Notes: generated by a model from the sequence alone, not told the origin. 49,169 nt of DNA from Bacteroides sp. 224 (GCF_010500995.1 NZ_QVMK01000031.1:1-49169), one strand, 5' to 3'; shown: positions 18,351 through 27,054, numbered from the stretch's first letter. Numbers and translations: made by a program.

Positions 18351-18460
18351 GGTGACACTTGTGACACTTTTGTGAGACTTTTCCGAAAAGTGTCACAGCT
18401 TCTTTTTCACTGTAAATCAATTAGTTAATATGCCTGTGTGACACTTGTGACACTTTTTTG
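18351..18460 (+). repeat. GTGACACTT word region, composite element A
   Basis: Three words at the left (GTGACACTT, GTGACACTTT, GTGAGACTTT from 18352), an inverted word AAGTGTCAC at 18388-18396, and a pair ending in CACTTTTTTG at 18460. The whole block aligns along its length with the minus strand of 34289-34396. No convincing gene is present in 18174-18618; the rest of that gap holds the rpmH terminator and the box at 18578. Confidence 0.85.
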
Positions 18461-18577
18461 CCAATAAATTCGTTCTGAACAGTCTGTAAACTGCAATTTT
18501 CAAGGCTATGGCTTCCCATTAATGACAAAAGATGCATTTTTTTATTCAACTCGCCTATAAATCGCATTTTTATTCCC

Positions 18578-18585
18578 TATCTTTG
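18578..18585 (+). promoter_or_regulatory. Putative -7 box for PASTA-rluA-ddl operon
   Basis: TATCTTTG at 18578-18585, 33 bp before the PASTA gene ATG. No clear -33 element. Confidence 0.45.
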
Positions 18586-18618
18586 AAGCCTAAAACATTT
18601 ATTAAGTATTAGGTTGTT

Positions 18619-19233
18619 ATGACATTAACAGATAGTTCCCGTTTAAATAAGGCTAAATTTTTTGGGATTAATATTTTGGTAATGCTGGTTGTTATTGTAT
18701 TGAGCATCTATTTTGTGTTTAGTTGGATGGATTCTTATACTCGCCACGGACAAGCCATAGAGGTGCCCGATGCTAAAGGATTGAGCGTTCGAGATGCCAG
18801 TATTTTATTTCGCGAAGCCGGACTGCAATGTTTGGTATCGGATTCTATTTATGCAAAAGAAAAGCCTGCCGGAAGCGTATTGGAGCACAGTCCTTCGAGT
18901 GGACAACGTGTGAAAAAGGATCGTATTATTTATCTGACTGTAAACACACGCAATGTACCCCTGCAATTAGTACCCGATGTAGCCGATAATAGCTCCCACC
19001 GACAAGCTGAAGCACGCATTCTTGCAGCAGGATTCAAGCTAAGCGCTCCCGAGTTAATTACAGGAGAAAGAGATTGGGTATACGCAATTAAATACAACGG
19101 TAAAAAACTCTCGATAGGAGAAAAAGCACCCATAGGAGCCACATTAACATTAGTGGTAGGAAGCGGTGTAAAGCAACCCAACGACTCTTTGGAAACCGAA
19201 GAAGAACCTGTAGTAGACGATTCGTGGTTTTAA
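18619..19233 (+). CDS. PASTA domain-containing membrane protein
   Basis: This 204-residue protein has one N-terminal membrane anchor (residues 15-37, INILVMLVVIVLSIYFVFSW) and a periplasmic part with PASTA repeats: residues about 48-112 (EVPDAKGLSVRDASILFREAG, then SPSSGQRVKKDRIIYLTVN) and about 116-182 (VPDVADNSSHRQAEARILAAGF, then GEKAPIGATLTLVVG). In Gram-positives PASTA domains sense peptidoglycan precursors as part of a kinase or PBP. Here there is no kinase, only the anchor, so it may be a cell-wall-linked adaptor. It is co-transcribed with the RluA-type synthase (28 bp) and ddl, which fits a wall context. Confidence 0.85.
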   Translation: MTLTDSSRLNKAKFFGINILVMLVVIVLSIYFVFSWMDSYTRHGQAIEVPDAKGLSVRDASILFREAGLQCLVSDSIYAKEKPAGSVLEHSPSSGQRVKKDRIIYLTVNTRNVPLQLVPDVADNSSHRQAEARILAAGFKLSAPELITGERDWVYAIKYNGKKLSIGEKAPIGATLTLVVGSGVKQPNDSLETEEEPVVDDSWF

Positions 19234-19261
19234 GATAGCATAACCCGGAAAAGAATAGCTT

Positions 19262-20332
19262 ATGATAGAAGAATATCCCGAAGATCTGGAAAATGATCTT
19301 GACGATATTGAATCCGTAGATGACGAAACCCGATTATACGAACACTTTAGAGTAGTAGTAGATAAAGGGCAAACCCTGGTGAGGGTAGATAAGTATCTAT
19401 TTGAACGCATTGTCAATGCTTCGCGAAACCGCATCCAAAAAGCCGCAGAGGCGGGTCATGTAATAGCCAACGGAAAACCGGTGAAAAGCAATTATAAGGT
19501 GAAACCTCTGGATGTAATAACAGTGGTGATGGACCGCCCCCGTTATGACAACGAGATTATCCCCGAAGATATCCCCCTGAATATAGTATATGAGGACGAC
19601 TGCTTGATGGTAATCAACAAACCGGCCGGTTTGGTAGTTCACCCCGGGCATGGAAACTATCACGGCACATTGGTGAATGCCATAGCGTGGCACCTCAAAG
19701 ACTTGCCGGATTACGACGCCAACGACCCACATGTAGGATTGGTGCATCGTATAGATAAAAACACTTCCGGCTTACTGGTGATAGCTAAAACGCCCGATGC
19801 CAAAACAAGTTTGGGAATCCAGTTCTTTAATAAAACAACCAAGCGTAAATACCGTGCATTGGTTTGGGGAATTATGGAGAACGATGAGGGTACAATCATC
19901 GGTAACCTCGCCCGTAACCCCAAAGACCGAATGCAAATGGCAGTTTTCTCCGATCCGGAAATCGGGAAGCATGCCGTCACCCATTATCGGGTATTGGAAC
20001 GTATCGGATACGTTACGCTGGTAGAATGCGTGCTGGAAACCGGACGTACACACCAAATCAGGGCTCACATGAAGCACATTGGGCATGTACTGTTCAATGA
20101 TGAACGATATGGTGGACACGAAATTCTGAAAGGAACCCATTTTAGTAAGTATAAACAATTTGTAAACAATTGCTTTGATATTTGTCCGCGTCAGGCTCTA
20201 CATGCCATGACACTGGGCTTTATACATCCGGTAACAGGCGAAGAAATGAACTTCACTACAGAATTGCCTGAGGATATGAGCTTGCTGATCGACAAATGGA
20301 GAGGCTATATCAGCAATAGAGATTTGGAATGA
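19262..20332 (+). CDS. RluA-family rRNA pseudouridine synthase
   Basis: This 356-residue enzyme isomerises specific uridines in 23S rRNA. An acidic N-terminal extension (residues 1-30) precedes an S4 RNA-binding domain (VRVDKYLFERIVNASRNRIQKA). The catalytic domain has PAGLVVHPGHGNYHGTLVNA, the active-site motif VHRIDKNTSGLLVIAKT (catalytic Asp), and the C-terminal ETGRTHQIRAHMKHIGH, all RluA/C/D-type. Closest in architecture to RluD, but I do not assign the exact site. Its TGA overlaps the ddl start by 4 bp (ATGA). Confidence 0.92.
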   Translation: MIEEYPEDLENDLDDIESVDDETRLYEHFRVVVDKGQTLVRVDKYLFERIVNASRNRIQKAAEAGHVIANGKPVKSNYKVKPLDVITVVMDRPRYDNEIIPEDIPLNIVYEDDCLMVINKPAGLVVHPGHGNYHGTLVNAIAWHLKDLPDYDANDPHVGLVHRIDKNTSGLLVIAKTPDAKTSLGIQFFNKTTKRKYRALVWGIMENDEGTIIGNLARNPKDRMQMAVFSDPEIGKHAVTHYRVLERIGYVTLVECVLETGRTHQIRAHMKHIGHVLFNDERYGGHEILKGTHFSKYKQFVNNCFDICPRQALHAMTLGFIHPVTGEEMNFTTELPEDMSLLIDKWRGYISNRDLE

Positions 20333-21303
20333 AACGGAACATAGCTATTATAGCAGGAGGAGATTCATCGGAGTTAGTTGTATCTCTTCGTAGTGCCGAA
20401 GGAATTTACTCCTTCATCGATAAAGAAAAGTATAATCTGTATATTGTAGAAATACAAGGGCTTCGTTGGGAAGTGCGCCTGCCGGGAGGCGAAATGGTTC
20501 CTGTTGACCGAAACGACTTTAGTTTCTTGGCAGAAGGCCAAAAGATTACTTTCGATTTTGCCTATATCACCATTCATGGTACACCCGGCGAGAACGGACT
20601 ATTGCAAGGCTATTTCGATTTAATTCGATTGCCTTACTCTTGTTGTGGTGTGTTGCCGGCTGCACTCACATTCAACAAATTTGCTTGCAATCAATACCTG
20701 AAAGGTTTTGGCGTACGTATTGCCGAGTCGATGCTGGTGCGTAAAGACTTTGAGATATTAGACGAAGAAGTGATTAACAATGTTGGTTTGCCCTGTTTCA
20801 TCAAGCCCAATCTGGGAGGTTCCAGCTTTGGAGTTACTAAGGTGAAAACAAAAGAGCAAATTCAACCTGCCATAGAGAAAGCTTTTGGCGAGGCCAACGA
20901 GGTAATGGTTGAAGCATTAATGGAGGGAACGGAAATAACCTGCGGTTGCTACAAAACAAAGAAAAGCGAAGTAGTTTTCCCCATTACCGAGGTAGTAACC
21001 AAAAATGAATTCTTTGATTATGATGCCAAATATAATGGTCAGGTAGATGAAATAACCCCCGCCCGTATATCAGAAGAACTGACAGAAAGAGTACAATTAC
21101 TAACCTCTGCCATCTATGATATTTTGGGATGTTCGGGCATTGTTCGCATAGACTACATCATTACCGAAGGCAACAAAATCAATCTACTGGAAGTTAATAC
21201 CACACCGGGTATGACTGCCACAAGCTTCATCCCTCAGCAAGTATGTGCTGCCGGCATGGATATTAAAGAGGTAATGACAGATATTATAGAAGATAAATTT
21301 TGA
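20329..21303 (+). CDS. ddl: D-alanine--D-alanine ligase
   Basis: This 324-residue ATP-grasp enzyme forms D-Ala-D-Ala for the peptidoglycan stem peptide, the substrate of MurF, whose gene lies at 34724. Motifs: IAGGDSSELVVSLRSAEG at the N-terminus, ITIHGTPGENGLLQGYFDL, CFIKPNLGGSSFGVTKV (ATP-binding), GCSGIVRIDYI and LLEVNTTPGMTATS (metal-binding EVN and the C-terminal loop). Translation is coupled to the pseudouridine synthase gene. The stop runs directly into the heptad inverted repeat at 21302. Confidence 0.95.
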   Translation: MKRNIAIIAGGDSSELVVSLRSAEGIYSFIDKEKYNLYIVEIQGLRWEVRLPGGEMVPVDRNDFSFLAEGQKITFDFAYITIHGTPGENGLLQGYFDLIRLPYSCCGVLPAALTFNKFACNQYLKGFGVRIAESMLVRKDFEILDEEVINNVGLPCFIKPNLGGSSFGVTKVKTKEQIQPAIEKAFGEANEVMVEALMEGTEITCGCYKTKKSEVVFPITEVVTKNEFFDYDAKYNGQVDEITPARISEELTERVQLLTSAIYDILGCSGIVRIDYIITEGNKINLLEVNTTPGMTATSFIPQQVCAAGMDIKEVMTDIIEDKF

Positions 21304-21395
21304 GTTACAAGTTACAGGTTACGAGTTACAAGAGAAGGCATCGCACCCTAATCTGTAACTCGTAACCCGTAACTTGTAACTTGTAACTCGTAACT
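21302..21395. repeat. Heptad-armed inverted repeat element, locus 2
   Basis: The left arm (21302-21332) is GAGTTAC/AAGTTAC-type heptads. The right arm (21354-21395) is the reverse complement with extra GTAACTY heptads. The centre, on the minus strand, contains GCGATGCC. The element occupies the whole 95-bp gap between ddl and the acyltransferase ATG. Same design and same CGATGCC centre as locus 1 at 17.1 kb, but with a different heptad (GTAACTC instead of TCAACTC). Confidence 0.85.
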
Positions 21396-21398
21396 ATT

Positions 21399-22550
21399 AT
21401 GAATACAACAGAGTTTGATGACATTCGTCCTTATCATGATGAAGAACTTGCGGAAATCTTCGAAGAGCTGATTGCCGATCCGGGTTTTGAACAAGCAGTT
21501 ACAGGAGCTCTTCCGGAGATACCTTGGGAGCAGAAGGTGGCCGGAATGCGAAGCAGTAAAACTAAGCTCGAATTCCAAAAACGGTTTATGTATCCGCTGA
21601 TGTGGAAGTTGGCGAATAACTTCTCCGACGGGCTTACTATGGACCATTCTGCACTGAAAGATAAGTCGATGGCTTATACCTATATCTCTAATCACAGAGA
21701 TATTATTCTGGATTCCGGCTTTTTATCTATTCTGTTGATAGACAAAGGTCTTGATACCGTAGAAATTGCCATAGGCGATAATCTATTTGTTTATCCGTGG
21801 ATAAAGAAACTGGTACGCGTTAATAAGTCGTTCATTGTACAGCGGGCACTTAGTATGCGTCAGATGTTGGAGGCTTCCGGGTTAATGTCTCGTTATATTC
21901 ATTACACCATAAAGGAGAAAGTTCAGTCTATCTGGATTGCCCAGCGAGAAGGTCGCGCCAAAGATTCTAACGACCGTACCCAAGAAAGCGTACTTAAAAT
22001 GCTGGCTATGGGTGGAGAAGGAAACCTGATCGACCGCCTAACAGAAATAAACCTGGCCCCTCTTGCCATCTCTTATGAATACGACCCTTGCGACTTCCTG
22101 AAAGCACAAGAGTTTCAACTGAAAAGAGATGTCGAAGGTTATAAGAAAACAACTGCCGATGACCTTAAGAATATGCAAACCGGGCTATTCGGTTATAAAG
22201 GCCGAGTACACTTTCAGGTAGCCGGACTGCTAAACGATAAACTCCAAAAGTTAGACGCTTCTTTGCCGAAAACAGAACTCTTTAAGCAGCTAACCGCCAT
22301 GATAGATAAAGACATTCACAGCAATTACCGAATGTATCCGGGCAATTATGTAGCAGCCGATTTATTAGATGGCACCGATACTTATGCCGCTAACTACAGT
22401 AAAGAAGAGAAAGAACGATTCGAACTCTACATACAAGGTCAGCTCGATAAGATTGAATTGCCCAATAAAGATATTCCGTTTCTATATGAGAAATTGCTTG
22501 TAATGTATGCCAATCCGTTAAAGAATTACCTGGCAGCTAAAACAAAATAA
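21399..22550 (+). CDS. PlsC-like acyltransferase
   Basis: This 383-residue protein has an acyltransferase core near residues 90-150: YISNHRDIILDSGFLSILL, with the His-Arg-Asp block, followed by the acceptor-side segment WIAQREGRAKDSND and, later, APLAISYEYDPCDF. In canonical PlsC enzymes the motif is H-x4-D; here the second Asp is at H-x5-D, although an Asp also occurs two residues after the His. Most likely it acylates a lysophospholipid or related membrane lipid. No clear membrane span, so probably peripheral. It follows ddl across the heptad element on the same strand. Confidence 0.75.
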   Translation: MNTTEFDDIRPYHDEELAEIFEELIADPGFEQAVTGALPEIPWEQKVAGMRSSKTKLEFQKRFMYPLMWKLANNFSDGLTMDHSALKDKSMAYTYISNHRDIILDSGFLSILLIDKGLDTVEIAIGDNLFVYPWIKKLVRVNKSFIVQRALSMRQMLEASGLMSRYIHYTIKEKVQSIWIAQREGRAKDSNDRTQESVLKMLAMGGEGNLIDRLTEINLAPLAISYEYDPCDFLKAQEFQLKRDVEGYKKTTADDLKNMQTGLFGYKGRVHFQVAGLLNDKLQKLDASLPKTELFKQLTAMIDKDIHSNYRMYPGNYVAADLLDGTDTYAANYSKEEKERFELYIQGQLDKIELPNKDIPFLYEKLLVMYANPLKNYLAAKTK

Positions 22551-22595
22551 GCAATCACGAACATCTATTTACCATAACACAAAGCTTTACAAAAG

Positions 22596-24158
22596 ATGCA
22601 ACAAAAAAATATTAAAATCTATTTGCTATTACTGTTATTGCCCTGCTTGCTGGTGCTTTTTATGGCTTTTTGCGCAGAACCGTACTGTATTCAGGGAAGC
22701 GATGGCTTTTCTATAATTATGTTGGCGGCAGCTCTTCCTGCTACCGGCTGTTTATTGCTGCTTTTACTGTGTAATGGACTAAAGACCTTCAGGCTCGATG
22801 CTGTAGGCATTGTCAGCGGATTGGTGTTGGCATTGATATCGCAGATATGGACGTTTCTCGTATTTAAGAAAGAATATGAATATGAAGTATCATTCTTTAG
22901 CCGGGAGGTTCTTACCCATGCGGTAGGGGCATTGGTAGCTGCGTTGACGTTTCTTGCACTGCACGATACCATTAAAAAACAAAAGAAATTGGAAGAAGCA
23001 GGAGGAGATGACTCTTCTGTCAATCCTGTTTGGAGAAATCTACTGTATGGAAGCTTGTTGGCTGCTTTGCTGGTATTCGTAACAGTGATTATGACGTATA
23101 TATTCGGTTATTCAGTTAATGCTTCGGGTGTTTCTATCAATTCAGCGCGTTTGCTGTTCCTGTATTTAATTCTTTGGGTAGCTGCATCAGCCTTATTTCT
23201 ATTGTTTACCTGGCTTTGGAAACATACAAAAATAATAGCTATTTTGTTGGCGTTTGTAGCTTTGCCTGCTCTTCTTCTGCCGGCTGCCTATTATTTTGAT
23301 GATGAGGTTTACCGAAACTACTATGCAGAATATGATAGCTATGACAGTAGATATGAATCACCGAAAGAACCTTATACCGATGTAGTAACCGAATACGTTG
23401 ACGAAGTTTATGAAGACGATGAAGAATATGGCTACGGAGAGTACGAGGAAGAAGAGATAGAAGACGGCGAGTATGTTCCCGAGTTTATAGGCGATGGAAT
23501 CATAGGCACCGAATCTTCGGAAGATCAGGAATATGGCGATCTGGATAGTATTGCCTCTGCTATTCATTACCTTCGCAAAGAGTTTGTTTTGGAGGATACC
23601 GACGGACCTATGGAAGTGCCTTTTGGATTGTTTCCTCACCACTATTCACGTATAGATCGTTACACAGAGGGATACGGAAGCAGGGCCTATAATGGCATCT
23701 TTAAATTGTTTCTGAAAAACAAACGAAGTATTGGCTTGGTAAATCTGGTTGGCAGCTACTTTTCATTACTTTATAACCACCTACCTTATGAAGCTTACAG
23801 AGATAATGGTTACAAGAAAATAGTAGATCAGCTAATTGCAGCTTATTCCGGTCTGGATAATCTTCAGGCTGTAATAGATATAATGGAAGATACTGAATTG
23901 AGAGAAGAGTTCAACGACGCTTCCTCTTGGGATGAAGCTTACAGAGTATACTTCAATGTTTTGTATCCTCATATCTCTGCTGAAAGCTTAGCATTATTCT
24001 ATACTGAAACATCGGACGACGACGAAGAGCCTGCACTCAACATATCTCGCGTGGTATGGCTTTATTCTTTCTGGGGCAGAAGATACCGGGAAGGCGTTGC
24101 CGAAAGCTTGTATGATAGTTTGGTGAAATTGTCGGAGTTGTACGAAGCGGAAAGCTGA
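22596..24158 (+). CDS. Polytopic membrane protein of unknown function
   Basis: This 520-residue protein resembles no family I recognise. Residues 1-230 contain about seven hydrophobic segments (IYLLLLLLPCLLVLFMAF; MLAAALPATGCLLLLLL; others up to IIAILLAFVALPALLLPA). They are followed by a strongly acidic, tyrosine-rich stretch (about residues 240-310, repeated YDSY, DEEYGYGEYEEEEIEDGEY) and then a soluble C-terminal domain of about 210 residues with LRKEFVLEDTDGPMEVP and SSWDEAYRVYFNVLYP. The acidic linker could bind cations or lie outside the membrane, but this is a guess. Start 46 bp after the acyltransferase stop, so probably the same transcript. Confidence 0.6.
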   Translation: MQQKNIKIYLLLLLLPCLLVLFMAFCAEPYCIQGSDGFSIIMLAAALPATGCLLLLLLCNGLKTFRLDAVGIVSGLVLALISQIWTFLVFKKEYEYEVSFFSREVLTHAVGALVAALTFLALHDTIKKQKKLEEAGGDDSSVNPVWRNLLYGSLLAALLVFVTVIMTYIFGYSVNASGVSINSARLLFLYLILWVAASALFLLFTWLWKHTKIIAILLAFVALPALLLPAAYYFDDEVYRNYYAEYDSYDSRYESPKEPYTDVVTEYVDEVYEDDEEYGYGEYEEEEIEDGEYVPEFIGDGIIGTESSEDQEYGDLDSIASAIHYLRKEFVLEDTDGPMEVPFGLFPHHYSRIDRYTEGYGSRAYNGIFKLFLKNKRSIGLVNLVGSYFSLLYNHLPYEAYRDNGYKKIVDQLIAAYSGLDNLQAVIDIMEDTELREEFNDASSWDEAYRVYFNVLYPHISAESLALFYTETSDDDEEPALNISRVVWLYSFWGRRYREGVAESLYDSLVKLSELYEAES

Positions 24159-24176
24159 TTGTAGATGAAATAAATA

Positions 24177-24298
24177 AAAACATTAGAGAAATGAAGGAGG
24201 TTGTTTTGAGAGTTTCGGTAAATGAGGAACGTTAAACCTTGCTCTCGGTTCTTTTATCATAAAGGTAGGCTTTACCCCCTTTCATTCTCTAATGTTTT
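24177..24298. repeat. Inverted repeat pair flanking about 85 bp
   Basis: AAAACATTAGAGAAATGAA (24177-24195) is mirrored by TTCATTCTCTAATGTTTT (24281-24298) with a single-base gap. It lies in the 299-bp gap after the membrane protein gene. Either a large terminator-like hairpin or the ends of a small nonautonomous element. A frame starting at 24222 across it shows no protein family and I do not call it. Confidence 0.6.
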
Positions 24299-24382
24299 CA
24301 TCCGGCACGAACACCGGTATTGTGTTTCTTATGTGTGTGATACAAAGATGAGGGATATTTCTCGCCCGGTCAAAGAAATGCT

Positions 24383-24433
24383 GTTACAGTTGCCGTTACA
24401 GTTTACCGGAGAAGCGTTACAGGGGTGTTACAG
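24383..24433 (+). repeat. Four GTTACAG words
   Basis: GTTACAG occurs at 24383, 24395, 24416 and 24427, as two pairs (12 and 11 bp apart). The paired layout recalls the GTGACACTT pairs at 18.35 kb and GTGGGACTT pairs at 34.3 kb, but the sequence differs and there is no 23-bp array here. Confidence 0.5.
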
Positions 24434-24457
24434 ACAGGGTACCACTTTGATAATCAG

Positions 24458-26062
24458 CTACTTATCACTAAATATCAAATCATAAATAATAGGGTCTATT
24501 TTTTTGCGGATACGTGTTCTTTTTACTCGGAGAGCTCCGTTTTCAATGCAAAGGATTACTTTTACTTCCGGCGAGCTGCATCCCGACAGATATAAAATAC
24601 AGCAATATAGTTCATCGGGAGTAAGTTTAGGAAATGTGAGGGCAAGTTCCTTTCCTACATCAGAGAATGTTTTGAGGAATATTTCTTTAAGAGTTTCTCT
24701 TTCTTCTATAGTAAGATGTATATTCTCCGGTTCTTTGCTGTTGTGCACTTTTTCAACAAGGGGGTAAGATGGCTCTTTCTGTAAGGCTGCTAAACTCGAC
24801 TTAATTTTCTTGCCCTGAGAATTTAACGACTGACTTAACACTTGAACCTCTTTAGATACAGCCTCCATATTGGGCAATGGTTCTACTACAGCTTCACGCT
24901 TATGCTTTCTATTCCGATAAAGCATATTGATAAATAAAATCAGGAAACCAAGGGTTACAATGATAAACCCTGCCAACTTCAGCTTATCTCTGGTTATTTT
25001 CTCAGCTTCTACTTTTATAGCATGCTCATTTAATAAGATGGCAGCTTCCCGCCTTCTGATGCGGCTATCTATCGAATCTTTCAGAGAGAGATATTCCCGG
25101 TTATACTTGAATGCTTTTTGTATATCTCCCGCTTTCTCCTCGATGGCACTTAGCTCTAACCGACTGGCAGCGCGCGTGTAGATATCGTGATTGTTGAGCA
25201 AAGGCAAAAGATAATTGCGGGCAGAATCCATATCGCCCAACTGATGAAACACCCTACCTGTCACAAAAAACATGGAGGTAACTATTTGCTGATCCGGCGC
25301 TGCTTCTCGGGCCTCTTCGATATACCAATAAGCCGAATCGAGTTTTCCTTGTTGTCCGTAGAGATGCGCCATATCCGATAAGATGAAAGACTCCAATCTT
25401 TTTTCAGATATAGCTTGTGCCGATTTAAGTGCTTCTTTATAATAATGTAAAGCACTATCCGGCTGATTGGCATATCGCAAAATAAGTCCAAGCTCTCGCG
25501 AGAAGGAGGCTTTATCATATACATTATTTGTTTGTACGCTGATTTCGTATGCCTGATTAATCATTTCAATAGCCTTCTCATAGAATCCCTGTTCCTGATA
25601 TAAGAAAGAAAGATTGCTGTAGATGAGCGAGGTTAACCTGTCTTTAGTTTTTCCGCTGATCTCCAATGCTTGCTGAAAAGCTTCTATGGCCGTGGTACTC
25701 ATCTCCATATCCCGATACACTCTTCCTAAGTAGAAATAGGCTTGCCTCTTCTTCTTTTTGTTTCGGGTGTCTTGATAGTAGTCTACGGCTATTCGGATAA
25801 GGGAGTCGCTGGTATGTATAATACGGTTGGCATCTTTGGCTTTTGTTACTAAAAGTGCATAGTCGGCATAATCTTTTGGATTAGCCAGCTCTTCTATAGG
25901 TATGTTTCTGAGCATCTGCAAGGTGCTGTCCGGTTGCACCTTAATCAGAGAATCTATTTGCAGAAAGAGAGGGCTTTCTTTCGGTTCTTTGTTGCAAGAA
26001 CTGAAGAAGAAAGCCACACAAATGATATAGGAAGAATATATGTGTATAAACTTAGTTTTCAT
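24458..26062 (-). CDS. TPR lipoprotein-like regulator with membrane span and C-terminal HTH-like domain
   Basis: This 534-residue protein starts with a signal segment ending in FFFSSCNKEP (lipobox-like Cys about residue 23). Residues about 60-340 are tetratricopeptide repeats (AIEAFQQALEIS, AIEMINQAYEIS, ALHYYKEALKSA). A membrane span (LAGFIIVTLGFLILFINMLY) lies near residue 370 and a cytoplasmic tail ends in LTPDELYCCILYLSGCS with ALRVKRTRIRKKID, a degenerate LuxR-like HTH. Bacteroidales encode many TPR-span-HTH proteins thought to pass a periplasmic or envelope signal to DNA. Whether the first Cys is acylated is uncertain, since the protein also has an internal span. Target unknown; no close operon partner. 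Confidence 0.75.
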   Translation of the reverse strand: MKTKFIHIYSSYIICVAFFFSSCNKEPKESPLFLQIDSLIKVQPDSTLQMLRNIPIEELANPKDYADYALLVTKAKDANRIIHTSDSLIRIAVDYYQDTRNKKKKRQAYFYLGRVYRDMEMSTTAIEAFQQALEISGKTKDRLTSLIYSNLSFLYQEQGFYEKAIEMINQAYEISVQTNNVYDKASFSRELGLILRYANQPDSALHYYKEALKSAQAISEKRLESFILSDMAHLYGQQGKLDSAYWYIEEAREAAPDQQIVTSMFFVTGRVFHQLGDMDSARNYLLPLLNNHDIYTRAASRLELSAIEEKAGDIQKAFKYNREYLSLKDSIDSRIRRREAAILLNEHAIKVEAEKITRDKLKLAGFIIVTLGFLILFINMLYRNRKHKREAVVEPLPNMEAVSKEVQVLSQSLNSQGKKIKSSLAALQKEPSYPLVEKVHNSKEPENIHLTIEERETLKEIFLKTFSDVGKELALTFPKLTPDELYCCILYLSGCSSPEVKVILCIENGALRVKRTRIRKKIDPIIYDLIFSDK

Positions 26063-26094
26063 CGTGCCATCCGGGTGGATCTTATTTGCTTAAA

Positions 26095-27054
26095 CTATTT
26101 CTCCAATCCCTCCAACAACCGTTTAATTACCACCGTAGCCGAAATCTCCCTGTTAGCAGCCTCCGGAATAACAATAGATTGTGGACTCTCGATTACTTCA
26201 TCCGTCACAATCATATTTCTACGCACAGGCAAGCAGTGCATAAAGTACGCATTATTAGTAACAGCCATTTGACGGTCGCTCACAGTCCAATCGCGGTCTT
26301 TGCTTAATATCCGGCCATAATTGTCGCCGCTGTAGACAGCCCAGTTTTTGGCGTAGATAAAATCAGCTCCTTCAAAAGCTTTCATCTGATCGTATTCTAC
26401 TTTGGCGTTTCCTACGAAAGAAGGATCAAGTTCATAACCTTCGGGGTGAGTGATAACGAATTCATAATCGGTAGCATTCATCCATTCTGCAAAAGAGTTA
26501 GGAACAGCTTGAGGTAGCGCACGAGGATGCGGTGCCCAAGTCATCACCACTTTGGGACGATCTTTCTTCTTATATTCTTCAATGGTGATTAGGTCGGCAA
26601 AGCTTTGCAACGGATGGCGGGTAGCCGCCTCCATAGAGAATACAGGACGACCGGAATATTTAATGAATTGGTTGATAACAGTTTCCTGATAATCATAATC
26701 ACGGTCTTCGAAATTAGCAAAGGAACGCACACCGATAATATCGCAATAAGCCCCCATCACAGGAATGGCTTCTAATATATGTTCGGGTTTATCGCCATCC
26801 ATAATAACACCTCTTTCTGTTTCCAGCTTCCAGGCTCCCTGATTGATGTCGAGAACAATTACGTTCATACCTAAGTTGGTAGCCGCTTTCTGTGTACTTA
26901 GGCGAGTACGTAGACTTGAATTGAAGAAGATCATCATCAATGTTTTGTTTCTTCCTAACTCTACATATTTAAAACGGTCTTTCTTTATCTCAAAGGCTTC
27001 TGCCAGAGCTTCTTGCAGATTGCCTAAATCTTGTACACAGGTAAAATTTCTCAT
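26095..27054 (-). CDS. argF': N-succinylornithine carbamoyltransferase
   Basis: This 319-residue transcarbamylase of arginine synthesis catalyses carbamoyl phosphate + N-succinyl-L-ornithine -> N-succinyl-L-citrulline. The carbamoyl phosphate motif FFNSSLRTRLSTQ (residues 43-55) is the STRTR-like motif of the acetyl/succinyl branch. Later come ATRHPLQSFADL, TWAPHPRALPQ and the C-terminal HCLPVRRN. Residue 90 is Pro in DGDKPEHI: the B. fragilis enzyme has Pro90 for succinylornithine, whereas Glu at this site marks acetylornithine enzymes. So the substrate is inferred as the succinylated form. A -7 box TATATTTG lies on the minus strand at 27085-27078. Confidence 0.93.
   Translation of the reverse strand: MRNFTCVQDLGNLQEALAEAFEIKKDRFKYVELGRNKTLMMIFFNSSLRTRLSTQKAATNLGMNVIVLDINQGAWKLETERGVIMDGDKPEHILEAIPVMGAYCDIIGVRSFANFEDRDYDYQETVINQFIKYSGRPVFSMEAATRHPLQSFADLITIEEYKKKDRPKVVMTWAPHPRALPQAVPNSFAEWMNATDYEFVITHPEGYELDPSFVGNAKVEYDQMKAFEGADFIYAKNWAVYSGDNYGRILSKDRDWTVSDRQMAVTNNAYFMHCLPVRRNMIVTDEVIESPQSIVIPEAANREISATVVIKRLLEGLEK

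Noticed and set aside
18231..18428. 65-codon frame across the 23-bp repeat array
   Set aside because: It starts inside the rpmH terminator and its peptide is just the translated repeat (TPGW and HPDGE-type motifs).
21302..21395. Simple intrinsic terminator of ddl
   Set aside because: The arms are much longer than needed, have no T-run and end 3 bp before the next ATG, so a repeat element is the better description.
24222..24485. 87-codon frame after the membrane protein gene
   Set aside because: It runs through the inverted repeat and GTTACAG words and overlaps the TPR gene end; no recognisable protein.
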